NCBI GenBank assembly: GCA_030180135.1 | Contig: CM058230.1 | Location: 15,997,082 to 16,061,081 of the forward strand | DNA from: Orychophragmus violaceus | Taxonomy: Eukaryota > Streptophyta > Magnoliopsida > Brassicales > Brassicaceae | DNA length: 64,000 bases | Direction of reading: 5' to 3' | Shown: in pieces, positions 32,744 to 43,605 of the stretch | Position numbering within the stretch: position 1 is the first letter of the stretch | Layout of the letters: every line of letters begins with the position of its first letter | Made by a program: the position numbers and the translations under genes | Notes under the pieces: generated by a model | The model's database searches: none | The model's input: only the letters and a program-made list of their open reading frames with translations | What the model was told of the DNA's origin: nothing

Positions 32744-35700
32744 TTACATTTGAATATCTCTAATTCCTACAGCAGCAGTATGCAACTCGTGCTTAGGTCT
32801 CGGGAGTGGCTTTGTCAACGGGTCAGCCACGTTCTCATCAGTGTGAACTCTGCTGACCATCACTTCACCTCTATTAACTATATCACGAATCAGGTGATAC
32901 CTTCTCATAATATGTTTGGATTTCTGATGATGTCTCGGTTCCTTGGCTTGAGCAATTGCACCATTGTTGTCACAATACAGGGCCAAAGGCTCAGTGGCAT
33001 TAGGGAATACACCGAGTTCAATAAAGAAGTTCCTAATCCAAACTCTTTCCTTCGCAGCTTCCGAAGCAGCGGTGTATTCAGCTTCAGTTGTGGAATCTGC
33101 CACGGTGCTCTGCTTGGAACTCTTCCAACTTACCGCACCGCCATTCAGACAGAAGATGTAGCCAGACTGTGACCGGAAATCATCCTTATCTGTCTGAAAA
33201 CTTGCATCTGTGAATCCACTGATTTCAAGCACTTCACTTCCTCCGTAAACCAAGAACTTATCCTTAGTATTTCTCAAATACTTCAGGATATTCTTTACGG
33301 CAATCCAGTGACTCTCACCTGGATTAGACTGGTACCTACTCGTCATGCTCAGTGCATAAGCAACATCAGGACGAGTACAGATCATGGCATACATGATAGA
33401 TCCTATAACCGAAGCATAAGGAATCCTACTCATGCGCTTAAGCTCATCAGGCGTTTTAGGACACTGATCCTTGCTTAGTGCAGCACCATGTATCATCGGC
33501 GTGAATCCCTTCTTGGAATTTTCCATTCCGAATCGATGCAGAACTTTGTCTATGTAGGAATCTTGACAAAGTCCAATCAGCTTTTTAGATCTGTCTCTAA
33601 AGATTCGGATTCCAAGAACATACGCGGCTTCACCCATGTCCTTCATGGAAAAACAACTTCCCAGCCAGTCTTTAACAGACTTCAGCATTGGAATATCATT
33701 TCCAATAAGCAATATGTCATCGACATATAGGATAAGAAATGCCACTTTGCTCCCACTAGTTTTCTTATACACACATTGTTCCTCTTGGTTTCTGATGAAG
33801 TCAAAGTTCTTTATTGCTTCATCAAAACGAAGATTCCAACTCCTCGATGCTTGCTTCAATCCATAAATGGATTTGTGAAGTTTGCATACTTTCCCAGCAT
33901 TCTTAGGATCAATGTAGCCGTCAGGCTGTGTCATATACACATCCTCTTCCAAGATTCCATTCAGGAAGGCGGTTTTTACATCCATCTGCCAAATCTCATA
34001 GTCATAATGAGCTGCAGTTGCTAGGAGAATCCGAATTGATTTCATCATTGCCACTGGTGAATAGGTTTCATCATAGTCTATACCATGAATTTGCTTGAAA
34101 CCTTTTGCCACCAACCTGGCCTTGTAAATCTGGACATTTCCATCCACGTCTATCTTCTTCTTGAAGATCCATTTACACTCGATGGCTTTTGCACCAGCAG
34201 GTAAATCAACCAGTGAAAACACTCGGTTAGCAGACATGGAGTCCATCTCGGATTCTGTGGCTTCACGCCACTTTAAGGAGTCAGGGCCCATCATGGCTTC
34301 TGCAAAGTTCGAGGGTTCATCACCGTCAATGATCAAAAGATCATGGCAATTAGTCACAAGGAACCCCTGATATCTATCAGGTTCCTGACGGATCCTTCCG
34401 GATCTTCGAACTTCAGGTACTGCAGGTTCAGGTTCTATTACAACTTCATGTAATTCATCCTGCTGTTCTTCCTCATTAGGTTGAACAGGTTCCTGTCCTT
34501 CTTGAATTTCATCAAGTTGTACCTTACTCCCACTATCTTTTCTAGAGAGAAACTCCCTTTCAAGAAAAGTACAATCCCGAGCAACAAAGATTTTGTTCTC
34601 GGATCGCAGATAGAAGTAATAAGCCTTGGTATCCCTAGGATAACCAATGAAGTAGCATTTGTCAGATTTTGGTGTAAGCTTGTCTGAGATTAATCTTTTG
34701 ACATAGGCTTCACAACCCCAAATTCTGAGAAAAGACATTGCTGGAGCTTTTCCAGTCCATATCTCATATGGTGTCTTTGCTACTGCCTTTGATGGCACTC
34801 TGTTCAGTGTGAACGTTGCGGTGAGCAAAGCATATTCCCAAAGGGATATAGGAAGGTCTGTGTGACTCATCATGGATCGGACCATATCTAACAATGTCCG
34901 ATTCCTTCTCTCAGACACACCATTCCACTGTGGTGTTCCAGGAGGTGTGAGTTGGGATACAATCCCACACTCACTCAGATGATCACGAAATTCCTGGCTC
35001 AAGTATTCTCCTCCTCGGTCCGACCGAAGAGCTTTAATACTTTTACCAAGCTGGTTCTGTACTTCATTCTGGAATTCTTTGAACTTTTCAAAGGTTTCCG
35101 ACTTATGTTTCATCAAGTAGACATATCCATATCTACTGAAATCATCAGTGAATGTAATGAAGTACTGAAAGCTTCCTCTAGCACTTGTGGACATTGGGCC
35201 ACACACGTCAGTATGTATCAGGCCCAATAGTTCACTGGCCCTTTCTGTGGGTTTATTGAAAGGCGCCCTTGTCATTTTACCCATTAGGCAAGATTCACAT
35301 TGCTCACAAGACTCAAAGTCAAATGAGCCCAAGAGTCCATTTGAATGGAGCCTCTTGACGCGTTTCTCACTAATGTGCCCCAAACGACAATGCCAGAGAA
35401 AAGTTTCATTTTCTTCGTTAGATTTGAACCGTTTCGTATTAATGTTATATACTGGAGCAGATTGATCCAGCATGTACAGCCCATTCATAAGAGGGGCACA
35501 GCCATAGAACATATCATTGAGATTAAAGGAACACAATTTATTCTTAATAGAAAAATCAAATCCTTGCAAATCCAACAATGAAACTGAAATGATATTTCTG
35601 CTTATAGCAGGTACAAAATAACAATTCTCAAGTTCTAAAATCAATCCAGAAGGTAAAGACAACAAATAAGTGCCAACGGCCAGTGCTGGAACCTTCGCTC

Positions 35701-36703
35701 CATTGCCAACCCGCAACTCTACTTGTCCTTGCTTCAACCTTCTACTGTTGCTGAGCGCCTGCATATTAGTACAAATATGAGCCCCACATCCAGTATCTAA
35801 TACCCAAGTGGTATTATCAGAAGTAGTAGTATTTACTTCAATAACAAAAATACTTGAAGATTTAGTCTCGAAGGACTTCTTCTTCTTCAGACTTTCCTGG
35901 TATTTCTTGCAGTCCCTACGATAATGCCCTGCCTCTTTGCAAAAGTGGCAGATGTCAGAAGGCCCAGCTTTGGACACGGGCTTGGGCTTGGCGTTTTCAT
36001 TGCCAACTACTTTGCCCTTTCCCTTGTCTGCAGCGGATTTCTTGAAACCCTTGCCCTTCTGCATCATGAGTACAGACGACTCCTTGGTTTTCTTCAGATT
36101 CGGTTCTGCAGTCTTGAGCATACCATGTAGCTCAGGCAACGTCTTTATCAACCCATGCATATTATAGTTCAAAATGAACTGGTCATATGCAGGAGTAAGA
36201 GACTGCAGAACGATATCACAAGCAAGCTCTTGGCTTATAGGACAGTCGAGCCTCGTCAAATGATCGAGATAACCCATCATTTTCAGAACATGAGGACTCA
36301 CTGCTGCATCCTTAGCCATTTTACAGTCCAAGAGATTCTTAACAGTTTGGAATCTCTCTGTACGAGCCTGCTCCTGAAACAACGCTTTCAGATTTGCCAT
36401 CAGCTCCATGGGACAAGTCAGGCCTTCCCACTGCATCTGCAGTTCGGGAGCCATTGTCGCCAACATCAGGCAAACCACGTCATTAGCATCTGAAGAATGC
36501 GTATCCCAAGCATTCTTCACAGCTTGTGCGGCATTATTCGCAGGTCTAGGAGAGAGAGCTCTTTCAAGGACATAAGCCTTCTTCTCCTGTCTGAGCACAA
36601 GTCTCAGGTTCCTGGACCAGTTCAGGAAGTTTGATCCGTTCAGTTTGTCCTTCTCAAGGGCAGACCGGATCGAGAAAGTGTTTTGTGTTGTTGTGCTTGA
36701 CAT
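32744..36703 (-). CDS. Copia Gag-Pol polyprotein, 1319 residues, intact
   Basis: It is a single uninterrupted frame. The start MSSTTTQNTFSIRSALEKDK is followed by the copia Gag core (LNGSNFLNWSRNLRLVLRQE). Then come a CCHC knuckle (CHFCKEAGHYRRDC, about residue 250), aspartic protease (WVLDTGCGAHIC), GAG-pre-integrase (WHCRLGHIS), and integrase with catalytic D, D, E in HTDVCGP, DDFSRY and NGVSERRNRT. Reverse transcriptase follows (KARLVAKGF, DVKTAFLNG, YVDDILLIGN), then RNase H (GFTDASF, STTEAEYTAASEA, DNNGAI, ADPLTKPL). The domain order protease-integrase-RT-RNase H is diagnostic of Ty1/copia. The length is normal for the superfamily, and no stop or frameshift is present. It provides capsid, maturation, copying and integration functions in cytoplasmic particles and the nucleus. 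Confidence 0.97.
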   Translation of the reverse strand: MSSTTTQNTFSIRSALEKDKLNGSNFLNWSRNLRLVLRQEKKAYVLERALSPRPANNAAQAVKNAWDTHSSDANDVVCLMLATMAPELQMQWEGLTCPMELMANLKALFQEQARTERFQTVKNLLDCKMAKDAAVSPHVLKMMGYLDHLTRLDCPISQELACDIVLQSLTPAYDQFILNYNMHGLIKTLPELHGMLKTAEPNLKKTKESSVLMMQKGKGFKKSAADKGKGKVVGNENAKPKPVSKAGPSDICHFCKEAGHYRRDCKKYQESLKKKKSFETKSSSIFVIEVNTTTSDNTTWVLDTGCGAHICTNMQALSNSRRLKQGQVELRVGNGAKVPALAVGTYLLSLPSGLILELENCYFVPAISRNIISVSLLDLQGFDFSIKNKLCSFNLNDMFYGCAPLMNGLYMLDQSAPVYNINTKRFKSNEENETFLWHCRLGHISEKRVKRLHSNGLLGSFDFESCEQCESCLMGKMTRAPFNKPTERASELLGLIHTDVCGPMSTSARGSFQYFITFTDDFSRYGYVYLMKHKSETFEKFKEFQNEVQNQLGKSIKALRSDRGGEYLSQEFRDHLSECGIVSQLTPPGTPQWNGVSERRNRTLLDMVRSMMSHTDLPISLWEYALLTATFTLNRVPSKAVAKTPYEIWTGKAPAMSFLRIWGCEAYVKRLISDKLTPKSDKCYFIGYPRDTKAYYFYLRSENKIFVARDCTFLEREFLSRKDSGSKVQLDEIQEGQEPVQPNEEEQQDELHEVVIEPEPAVPEVRRSGRIRQEPDRYQGFLVTNCHDLLIIDGDEPSNFAEAMMGPDSLKWREATESEMDSMSANRVFSLVDLPAGAKAIECKWIFKKKIDVDGNVQIYKARLVAKGFKQIHGIDYDETYSPVAMMKSIRILLATAAHYDYEIWQMDVKTAFLNGILEEDVYMTQPDGYIDPKNAGKVCKLHKSIYGLKQASRSWNLRFDEAIKNFDFIRNQEEQCVYKKTSGSKVAFLILYVDDILLIGNDIPMLKSVKDWLGSCFSMKDMGEAAYVLGIRIFRDRSKKLIGLCQDSYIDKVLHRFGMENSKKGFTPMIHGAALSKDQCPKTPDELKRMSRIPYASVIGSIMYAMICTRPDVAYALSMTSRYQSNPGESHWIAVKNILKYLRNTKDKFLVYGGSEVLEISGFTDASFQTDKDDFRSQSGYIFCLNGGAVSWKSSKQSTVADSTTEAEYTAASEAAKERVWIRNFFIELGVFPNATEPLALYCDNNGAIAQAKEPRHHQKSKHIMRRYHLIRDIVNRGEVMVSRVHTDENVADPLTKPLPRPKHELHTAAVGIRDIQM

Positions 36704-38126
36704 AGCTGAAAATATGAGACAATAAAGATTTAGTTATTAAGTTCATAAAAGAGTAATCTTAACAACTTATAAGAAAACTCGCATTACATTCAAAATTTCT
36801 TTGTTCAACCTCATAAGAATGCAATGATTCCGAGACCCATGTTCAGCTAATTCCAAAGTGGGCCACTGGCCGTCACCCAGAATTAGCTTTACTTGGTAAG
36901 CATACACACAGCTAGTTATAACCAATAACTCTCGGTTGTGAATTGGACCCGAGGCCCAAATTCACCAGATGTCTCAAGGCCCGGGACTCCCGATGGCCCA
37001 GTCAAGGAAACCAATCTCTTACAGCCAAATAATCACTAAAATCTGGGACTCCCAATGAAATTAGTGACTATATACTACTTTACTTACGCGAAAACAGATA
37101 CCTCACACTGTAAGCCATATCTGTAATCAAGTAAGCGTTAAGTAGCTGACAAGATTGGAAAGACATCCAAGCTTGATATTGTTTTTGAGGATTTTTTTTA
37201 AGTTTTATTTCCAAAAATAGAAGATTACTATTTTGGGAAACTTTCTTATTTTAGAAACTTTCTAAATTTAGTAACTTACTAAAAATAGAAATTTCTAATT
37301 TAAATATTTCATTAAATATTTTGGGTTGGGTCACAAATTATAGGCCCAATTCTTGGCCCAAGACCATAGAATTCCAGCTGGCCCAATAATTTGACATAAC
37401 CGATCCGGTTTATTAATTCTGGTCCAAGACCAAATTAACTATCAAAACCATCGGTTATTTACTAAACCAGACCAGCTCTAAATTATTTGGTCCAACCAAA
37501 TCAAACTTAGACCAGCCTTCGGTTTAGGTTAAATTCAATTTTGAATTTCAATCCGGTTTAACCAGAAATTAAAATTATTTCCAGCAAACCGCGATTTGGG
37601 TTGACCGCTTGAACCACCAATTAAATTGGATCGGTTCGGTTAAGTCCAAAATTGGGAAGAAAAAGATTGGTCTAACCAATCAATTTTAGCCAATTTTGAC
37701 CTAATTGCGGTACTAGCTAAAACTGACAATGAACCACAATCAATTTGATTGGTTCATTGTCGTGGTTAGGGAAGAACGAATCGCGAGGCTCGGTTAAACC
37801 GATTGACTACTCGCGAACCGTTCACCACGCCAGTGTGTCGATCGATATCACGCTCTTGCGTCGATCGACACTCACGTGCTACAGCTCGAAAACAATCGGG
37901 TCATCGGGCCAGCGAGAAACAATCGATCCGATACTATATCGACCGATACTCGCTCCCTCGTCGATCGACACGGGCGAACAGATCGCACACCGATGGATTT
38001 TGATCGGATTGATGCGATTCAATTTAGGTTTTTAACAAGTTTTAATCAAATTTCTTGATCCAAATTCGATTTTAAACATCAAAAACAACCTAAATATGAT
38101 CCATAAAGCAAAAACCTAACAACCTA
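36704..38126 (-). other. Copia 5' leader
   Basis: This is a 1.4-kb untranslated leader between the primer-binding site and the polyprotein ATG. It is rich in ggcccaa and aaccgg words. At 37830-37975 there are repeated palindromic words of the type gtcgatcgacac, which also occur in the LTR. No conserved frame is present. Confidence 0.7.
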
Positions 38127-38139
38127 GGCTCTGATACCA
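38127..38139 (-). promoter_or_regulatory. Primer-binding site (initiator Met tRNA)
   Basis: The coding strand reads TGGTATCAGAGCC one base after the 5' LTR, complementary to the 3' end of plant initiator tRNA-Met. This is the usual minus-strand primer of plant copia elements. Confidence 0.95.
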
Positions 38140-38140
38140 C

Positions 38141-38828
38141 TGTTGGTTTATATGTGTGTTCATGGTTTAATTCACAGATTACAACCTAGCACACATAACT
38201 TAGATCTAGGTAATTTGCAGAACGAACCATAAACCAAACATGATCACTACCTTTCAGATTGCAGCGGATGATGGATGGTAATGATGAGATCAGCTAGAAC
38301 AGATGGCAACACCTATTCCTCCTTGGTGTATCCACACTCTTACAAGCACGGGACGGCTGCTAGACCAAAGAGTTGGAAGATCAGAGAGAAAACAGGACGG
38401 CACGGCTCAGATTAGCAGACTTGATGTCGAAAAATAATAAGACTCTTCTTATATATCGACTCGTCATAAACCTAAACAGATGTTTCGGTTTCGCTATTGT
38501 GTCGACCGACACATATACCCGTGTCGATCGACACAAGTCCTGTATCTCGATATGGGCCCAAGTAATTAAACTAATGGCCCAAGTCTCTCTGCACAAATAC
38601 AGTAAATGCCTTGCATCTTACCGTATTAATTCCATTTTAACTTTCCCGTTAGCTATGGTGTGTGACCCTTAGGGATCATACAATACTGGTAATAAGTCCT
38701 AAACTTATAGATCATGAGCGGGCTCTAGCAAGTCATCATGATCACCCAGTATTTATGACTTATGTCTGATCTCGACATTTATCATACTTTCTAGAGATAG
38801 TACGGTAGATTTCAGGACATTCCCAACA
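38141..38828 (-). mobile_element. Copia 5' LTR (promoter LTR)
   Basis: It is 688 bp, matching 31179-31866 except at 38240 and 38813. A TATATAAG on the coding strand at 38448-38455 is the likely TATA box. A palindrome pair gtgtcgaccgacac / gtgtcgatcgacac lies about 35 bp upstream of it on the transcribed side. The TSD gatat follows at 38829-38833. Confidence 0.97.
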
Positions 38829-38833
38829 GATAT

Positions 38834-39403
38834 TACTAGATTCTAACCTGAGCGCAAGGTAATTTTATTTAAAAAATAAATCTAGTAATATCTGAATTTA
38901 CAAATAAATTTTTACATATGTTATATATTATTTGGTAATAACAGTTTTCTGTCATCGTTGGTAATAACAGTGAAATGGAGGGTAAACAATTTTATGGTAT
39001 TTGGTTTTAATAGAATAGTCATGGTAAATTTTATATAATGTACATTTTCATAAAATAATTTTATTATAAAATATTATATAGTTTATTTTGATATTATAAT
39101 ATTGATATTTTTTTTTTTAAATAAGTTAGTCTATTATTGATATCATAAACAATTAGGTAGATTATATAGTTTTAATTGTATTAATGATTATTCTTAATAT
39201 AAATGAAATTGCACATTTGTAAATGTAAAAAAAGGAATTTTAAGATATTGTATGCTTTGGTGGACCGCAACTTCAAAACCATTAATTATAATCACTATAT
39301 AAAAGACTGAGTAATACAAATATTTTCTACGTTTTGATGAAACAAATATTGATCAAACCACATATCGCTGAAACACAGGCATGAAATACTGATCCTTGAC
39401 AGA
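38834..39403. other. AT-rich intergenic DNA
   Basis: There is no gene. A small inverted repeat (gatattactagatt at 38829-38842 and its complement near 38879-38892) lies at the copia insertion site. Confidence 0.5.
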
Positions 39404-39580
39404 CTAGCCTTTAAAGAACGAAATAGAGTCGCGCACGCCTCTCCATTGTGGGTAATCATCCCTCTCCCCAAGTAATCTAAGAAAAGGTGTAGTCAGGTTG
39501 TTCAGCAATCGGTTGAGATCCGGCAGCCTGAGCATTCCCATCATCTGCTCGCTCAGAACTCTCTGCCTCCGTAATTCCAT
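39404..39580 (-). CDS. Unidentified 58-residue frame, possibly an exon
   Basis: The frame opens at an ATG at 39580 and reads MELRRQRVLSEQMMGMLRLP, then contains LNRLLNNLTTPFLRLLGERD and PQWRGVRDSISFF before TAG at 39404-39406. It is amphipathic and looks protein-like (balanced composition, no simple repeat), in an AT-rich neighbourhood. I do not recognise it. It lies just outside the left edge of the second CACTA-like region and may be a residual exon of a host or transposon gene. Confidence 0.3.
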   Translation of the reverse strand: MELRRQRVLSEQMMGMLRLPDLNRLLNNLTTPFLRLLGERDDYPQWRGVRDSISFFKG

Positions 39581-39856
39581 TATAAAAAAACTGCTCCATA
39601 ACCACGGATTAATTCGTGGCTATATGACTTAATCCGTGGCTATTTTGGTTATAGCCACGGATAGTAACAAAAAAAAAAAATTATTGTTCCGGGCTCGTAG
39701 CTGTGGGCCATTCGTGACAATTCGTGGCTACGCTTCCACGGATAGCCACGAAATACGTTGTGGCTATATATAGCCACGAATAACAAAGAAATCATTTGTG
39801 GATTAGATAGCCACGAATAAAGCTGCCATTAACATCATCCACAAAAACAAAAGACA

Positions 39857-42085
39857 TTAGTCAAGATCATTAAGTTGCTGGCTTGACTCAGAATTCAGGC
39901 TTCTTCCTGCAGCAGAATCAGTTGACTTAGGTGGAACTGCCTCATGAGTCACATGATTAATGCCATTCAGCTTCAACAAAAGCTCCATCCCCTTCTTGAT
40001 ATGAGATACATCTTCCTTCACATGAGATACATCTTCCTTCACATGCTGGAGCTCAAGTTCTGCTTCTGCATTCTTGAGTAGAATTATGGCAGAAGTTTCA
40101 TTAGGATCAGCATCTAGAAACTGAATTAAGTCTAGTCCATATACTCGCTCTTTCTTGTTTGTAGCAGTCTGCAAGAAGCAAAAAACAGTCAATAACACAG
40201 CAATACAATCACTTACAAACCACCAACATATAATAACTCAAACAACAAGATACATATTCACTAACCTAATCGCATTACACACACCAAAAAAATACTAACA
40301 ACCTAATCTTATATATTAATTGTTTTGTACATACCTCAATATATGCGGTTGTGAGCTCCTGGAAAGTGATTTCAGAAGAAGTACTATCAGACCCAGATAC
40401 TTTTGATCGCTCTTTCTCCATTGCCAATTCTTCAGCCGCCTTGACTAGAGCCTCTGCTCATTTGTCAACAATGGTTCCGTTCTTATTGGAGTGTTTCTTT
40501 AGCACCACCGCAGTCACTGGGATTGATGCTTCGCCAACTTTAACTTGCTGGAACAAAAAATACACAAAGTTAGTAATGAATGTCAGGAAAAAATGAAACA
40601 AAAACAAAGTATTAAATGCAAGAAACATCCTTACCATCTCATGTGCCACAAAAATGTGTGGCTTCGATCCTGATGTATGGCGACTCTAGCCTTGTCCATA
40701 TGGGTCTGTGGCAGCGTTCTCTGCATTTTTTTTTGCACCTCTTCATGTGTTCTGCTTCCTCCCAAATCTCCAGCATTTTGTTCCAGTCTGCTAGCCCAAT
40801 GAAATATGGTCTCTTCCCTGATCTTTTCCGCTTGCTGACAAGGTCACTGATTGACAGTCTGACAATGGTCTCCCACTTGTTGTAGACCATTTTTCATGCT
40901 TCCGGTCCCAATAGTATTTTTGCTAGATAAGGAAAAGTAAACACATCCTAAATAACAGAGACATAATGATATATAAACAATACTAAGACTTACCACAAAT
41001 GCAGCCCACCATTCATCCTTCTTCTCCTTTGGAACCATGCTATAATTCCACCAAGACCTCCAAAAGTTAGACTGATAAGCAGCGACTATATCCTCTCGGA
41101 TACAGTCATTAATTCCAAACCTACAACAGAACAAGAACAAGTCAGACATAAGCAATAAATAATCAAGTAGTCCTAAACTAACGATGGCTATCAAAACTAA
41201 CAAACAAAACAGTGGCTATCAATACTTATAGTATAAGACAGAAGCTATCACTAACAATTCAGACATAAGCAATACTAACAGGAGCCTTATGATCTAAGAA
41301 AATGGAACTAATCCAAGCATTGTAGCAATCCAAGCAACAAAAACAATACTAACATATATACTATCAATCGCATGACATCAGTACAAGAACAAGTAGTCCT
41401 ACTCAGAACAAGAACAAGTAGTCTAAACCTAAAACAGAACAAGAACAACTCATACATAAGCAATACATAATCAAGTAGTAACTATCAATACTTATAGTAT
41501 AAGACAGAAGCCATCACTAACAATTCAGACAAAAGCAATACTAACATATAGACTATCAATCGCATGACATCAGAACAAGAACAAGTATTCCTACTCAGAA
41601 CAAGAACAAGTAGTCCAAACCTACAACAGAACAAGAACAACTCAGACATAAGCAATCCAAGCAACAATCTAACACATCTAAGCTAATCTAACAGACTATC
41701 AATCGCTAATCTAATAAACTATCAATCTGACACACCTAAGCTAACCAGAAGCACTATCAAGAAAGCAGTCACAGTAGCAAAACTGAAACCCTAAGTTAAG
41801 CAAGCAGCTGCAGTCATAGTATAAACCATAAGCTAAGCAAGCAGTCACAGTAGCAAATATTCACTATCCTAAGAGAGTTTTAGGAGACACTTACCATAAA
41901 ACTCCATTGAGCTTCCGCGGATGGATTGGAGGCATCTTCTGACACTCCGGTGCGTTCATGATTGTCGTTAGGGTCGGAATAGGGTGTTGAGAACCCAAGG
42001 AAGTGGACCTGGTTACTCCAGGAGGAAAAGTTGTCTATTGTTTTTGTTGAGGTCTTCAGAATCCAGAAGCGGGAAGCATATCCAT
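39857..42085 (-). pseudogene. Transposase_24-type gene of the second CACTA-like element, broken
   Basis: Exons on the minus strand are about 41895-42085 (YASRFWILKTSTKTI), 40998-41121 (FGINDCIREDIVAAYQSNFW to KKDEWWAAFV), 40634-40925 (VRLSISDLVSKRKRSGKRPY; ENAATDPYGQG stop SRHTSGSKPHIFVAHEM), 40359-40550 (VKVGEASIPVTAVVLKKHSN) and 39857-40168 (KERVYGLDLIQFLDADPNET). The last has a duplicated HVKEDVS motif in a coiled coil. Exon placement parallels the intact gene at 7221-9730. Lesions are a frameshift at about 40893 (KHEK/MVYN), a TAG near 40690, a TGA near 40459, and a frame change within the 40.7-kb exon. Confidence 0.6.
41200..41860. repeat. Irregular tandem words in intron
   Basis: The phrases agaacaagaacaagtagt, tatagtataagacagaag and actatcaatcgcatgacatc recur two to four times, giving an irregular block duplication of about 230 bp. 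They lie in an intron of the preceding pseudogene. Spacing is uneven and there are no spacers of constant length. Confidence 0.7.
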
Positions 42086-42109
42086 CTGCATGCACAAAAA
42101 GAAGATAGA

Positions 42110-42450
42110 TCAGTTACGAGAAATCCTAAATCAAAATGCCAGAACCCTAACTCGAAAACCCATACACAAAAACCCTAAATCAAATACCTTGAAACCCTAA
42201 ACCAACTATCCATAACAAGAAACCCTAAATCGAAATGACATAAACTCTAAATCGACTACCCAGAACCCGAAACCCTAAATCGAATCACCTGAAACCCTAA
42301 ATTGACTACCCATAACAAGAAACCCTAAATCGAAATGACAGAAACCCTAAATCAAAAACCTAGACACAGAAACCCTAAATCTAATAACCCAAAACCCTAA
42401 ATCGAATCACCAGAACAAAGAACCCTAAATTTAATACCCAGAAAGAACAA
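42110..42450. repeat. aaaccctaaat-type degenerate repeats
   Basis: About fifteen copies of aaccctaaatc separated by short variable text (gaaatgac, accc, cgaatc). They resemble the plant telomere unit but have a period near 20 bp. They occupy the 5' part of the second CACTA-like gene, as the telomere-like block does in the first CACTA. Confidence 0.8.
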
Positions 42451-42547
42451 ACCCTGAACGACTAGTGAGAAGACGGTGAAGAAAGAAGAGATCCTTACCG
42501 AGAGAAGGAGAGACAGCGAGCGATCGAGAAAAAGAGACGGTGGATTT

Positions 42548-42653
<106 letters not shown>

Positions 42654-43019
42654 GAGGAAGAAGGTGAATCGTTGAAGAAATGATGAAAAATGCTAAGGCC
42701 GGCATTTAGGGTTAAGGTCATTTCTTCGCGGCCAAATTTGGGACAAAATTATTTCGCGGTTTGTTAAGGAGGAAGCCCAAATATTTGGCGCGTTTTGGAA
42801 ATATCTTAGCCACGACCAAAACTGTGGCTATCTATGGTTATACTGAAATTATACCAAATCAATTTCGCGGTTTTGGATATATTAAACCCGCGAAATTGAA
42901 ATTTTGGTGGTTTAATTAGATTTTCGTATAGCCACGATATTATTCGTGTCAATCCGTGGCTACAAGAATATAATCAGGATTTTAATTAAATTGATTAATT
43001 TCTATTAATCATTGTTAAT

Positions 43020-43605
43020 TTTTAATTTGGTTAACTAATTATGGTTTAAAGTATATATTTGGTTTTATAATTTATTTGGGTTTAGGGTATAGGTTTAAAG
43101 TTTAGGGTTTATTTTAGGTTTTAGGGTTTAGGTTATATATAGGGTATATAGTAGGTTTATGGTTTAGGGTTTTTGGATTTTGGTATTTTTTTGGGTTTAG
43201 GGTATAGGTTTTTGGATTTGGATTTGAAAAAGAATTGAAAACTTATATTAATGAATATTATTTGGGTATAAATTTTATTTTTGTTTGGGGTATAAGTTGG
43301 ATTTATGGTTTAGTTTTAGGTTTTAGGGTATACATAGGGTATATGTTGGATTTATGGTTTAGTTTTAGGTTTTAGGGTATATATATAGGGTATAAAGTAT
43401 GTTTATGGTTTAGGGATTTAATTTGAATTTAGGTTTGAAAACTTATATGTGAATATTATTGGGTTTGAAAACTTATACAATGTTTTTATTAAAACGAAAT
43501 CATACAATGATTTTATTAGTTCGGAATCATACAATGACTTTATGAAACAGAATCATACAATGGTTTTATGAAACGGAATCATACAATGATTTTTTGAAAA
43601 GTAAA
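43020..43605. repeat. TTTAGGG-like words and repeated ATACAATG phrases
   Basis: Between 43070 and 43420 the words ggtttagggt, ttttagggt and agggtatat recur irregularly. At 43480-43600 the phrase aatcatacaatga..ttttat occurs five times. It is the 3' flank of the TNP2 remnant and holds no gene. Confidence 0.6.

Larger units (their letters stand above)
31179..38828 (-). mobile_element. Complete Ty1/copia retrotransposon, young
   Basis: The element is 7650 bp with two equal 688-bp LTRs, a 5-bp TSD gatat on both sides, an initiator-Met tRNA primer-binding site next to the 5' LTR, a purine tract next to the 3' LTR and one uninterrupted polyprotein frame. Two LTR differences in 688 bp (about 0.3 percent) imply insertion within roughly 0.1-0.2 million years at commonly used plant rates. 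It carries every part needed for autonomous movement as far as sequence can show. Confidence 0.97.

Noticed and set aside
32750..36493. Many plus-strand frames of 65-140 codons
   Set aside because: They are antisense shadows of the copia polyprotein.
41200..41690. Recurring 18-22-bp words resembling a CRISPR array
   Set aside because: The repeats are imperfect, spacing is irregular, the spacers are themselves repeated, and the context is a plant transposon intron.
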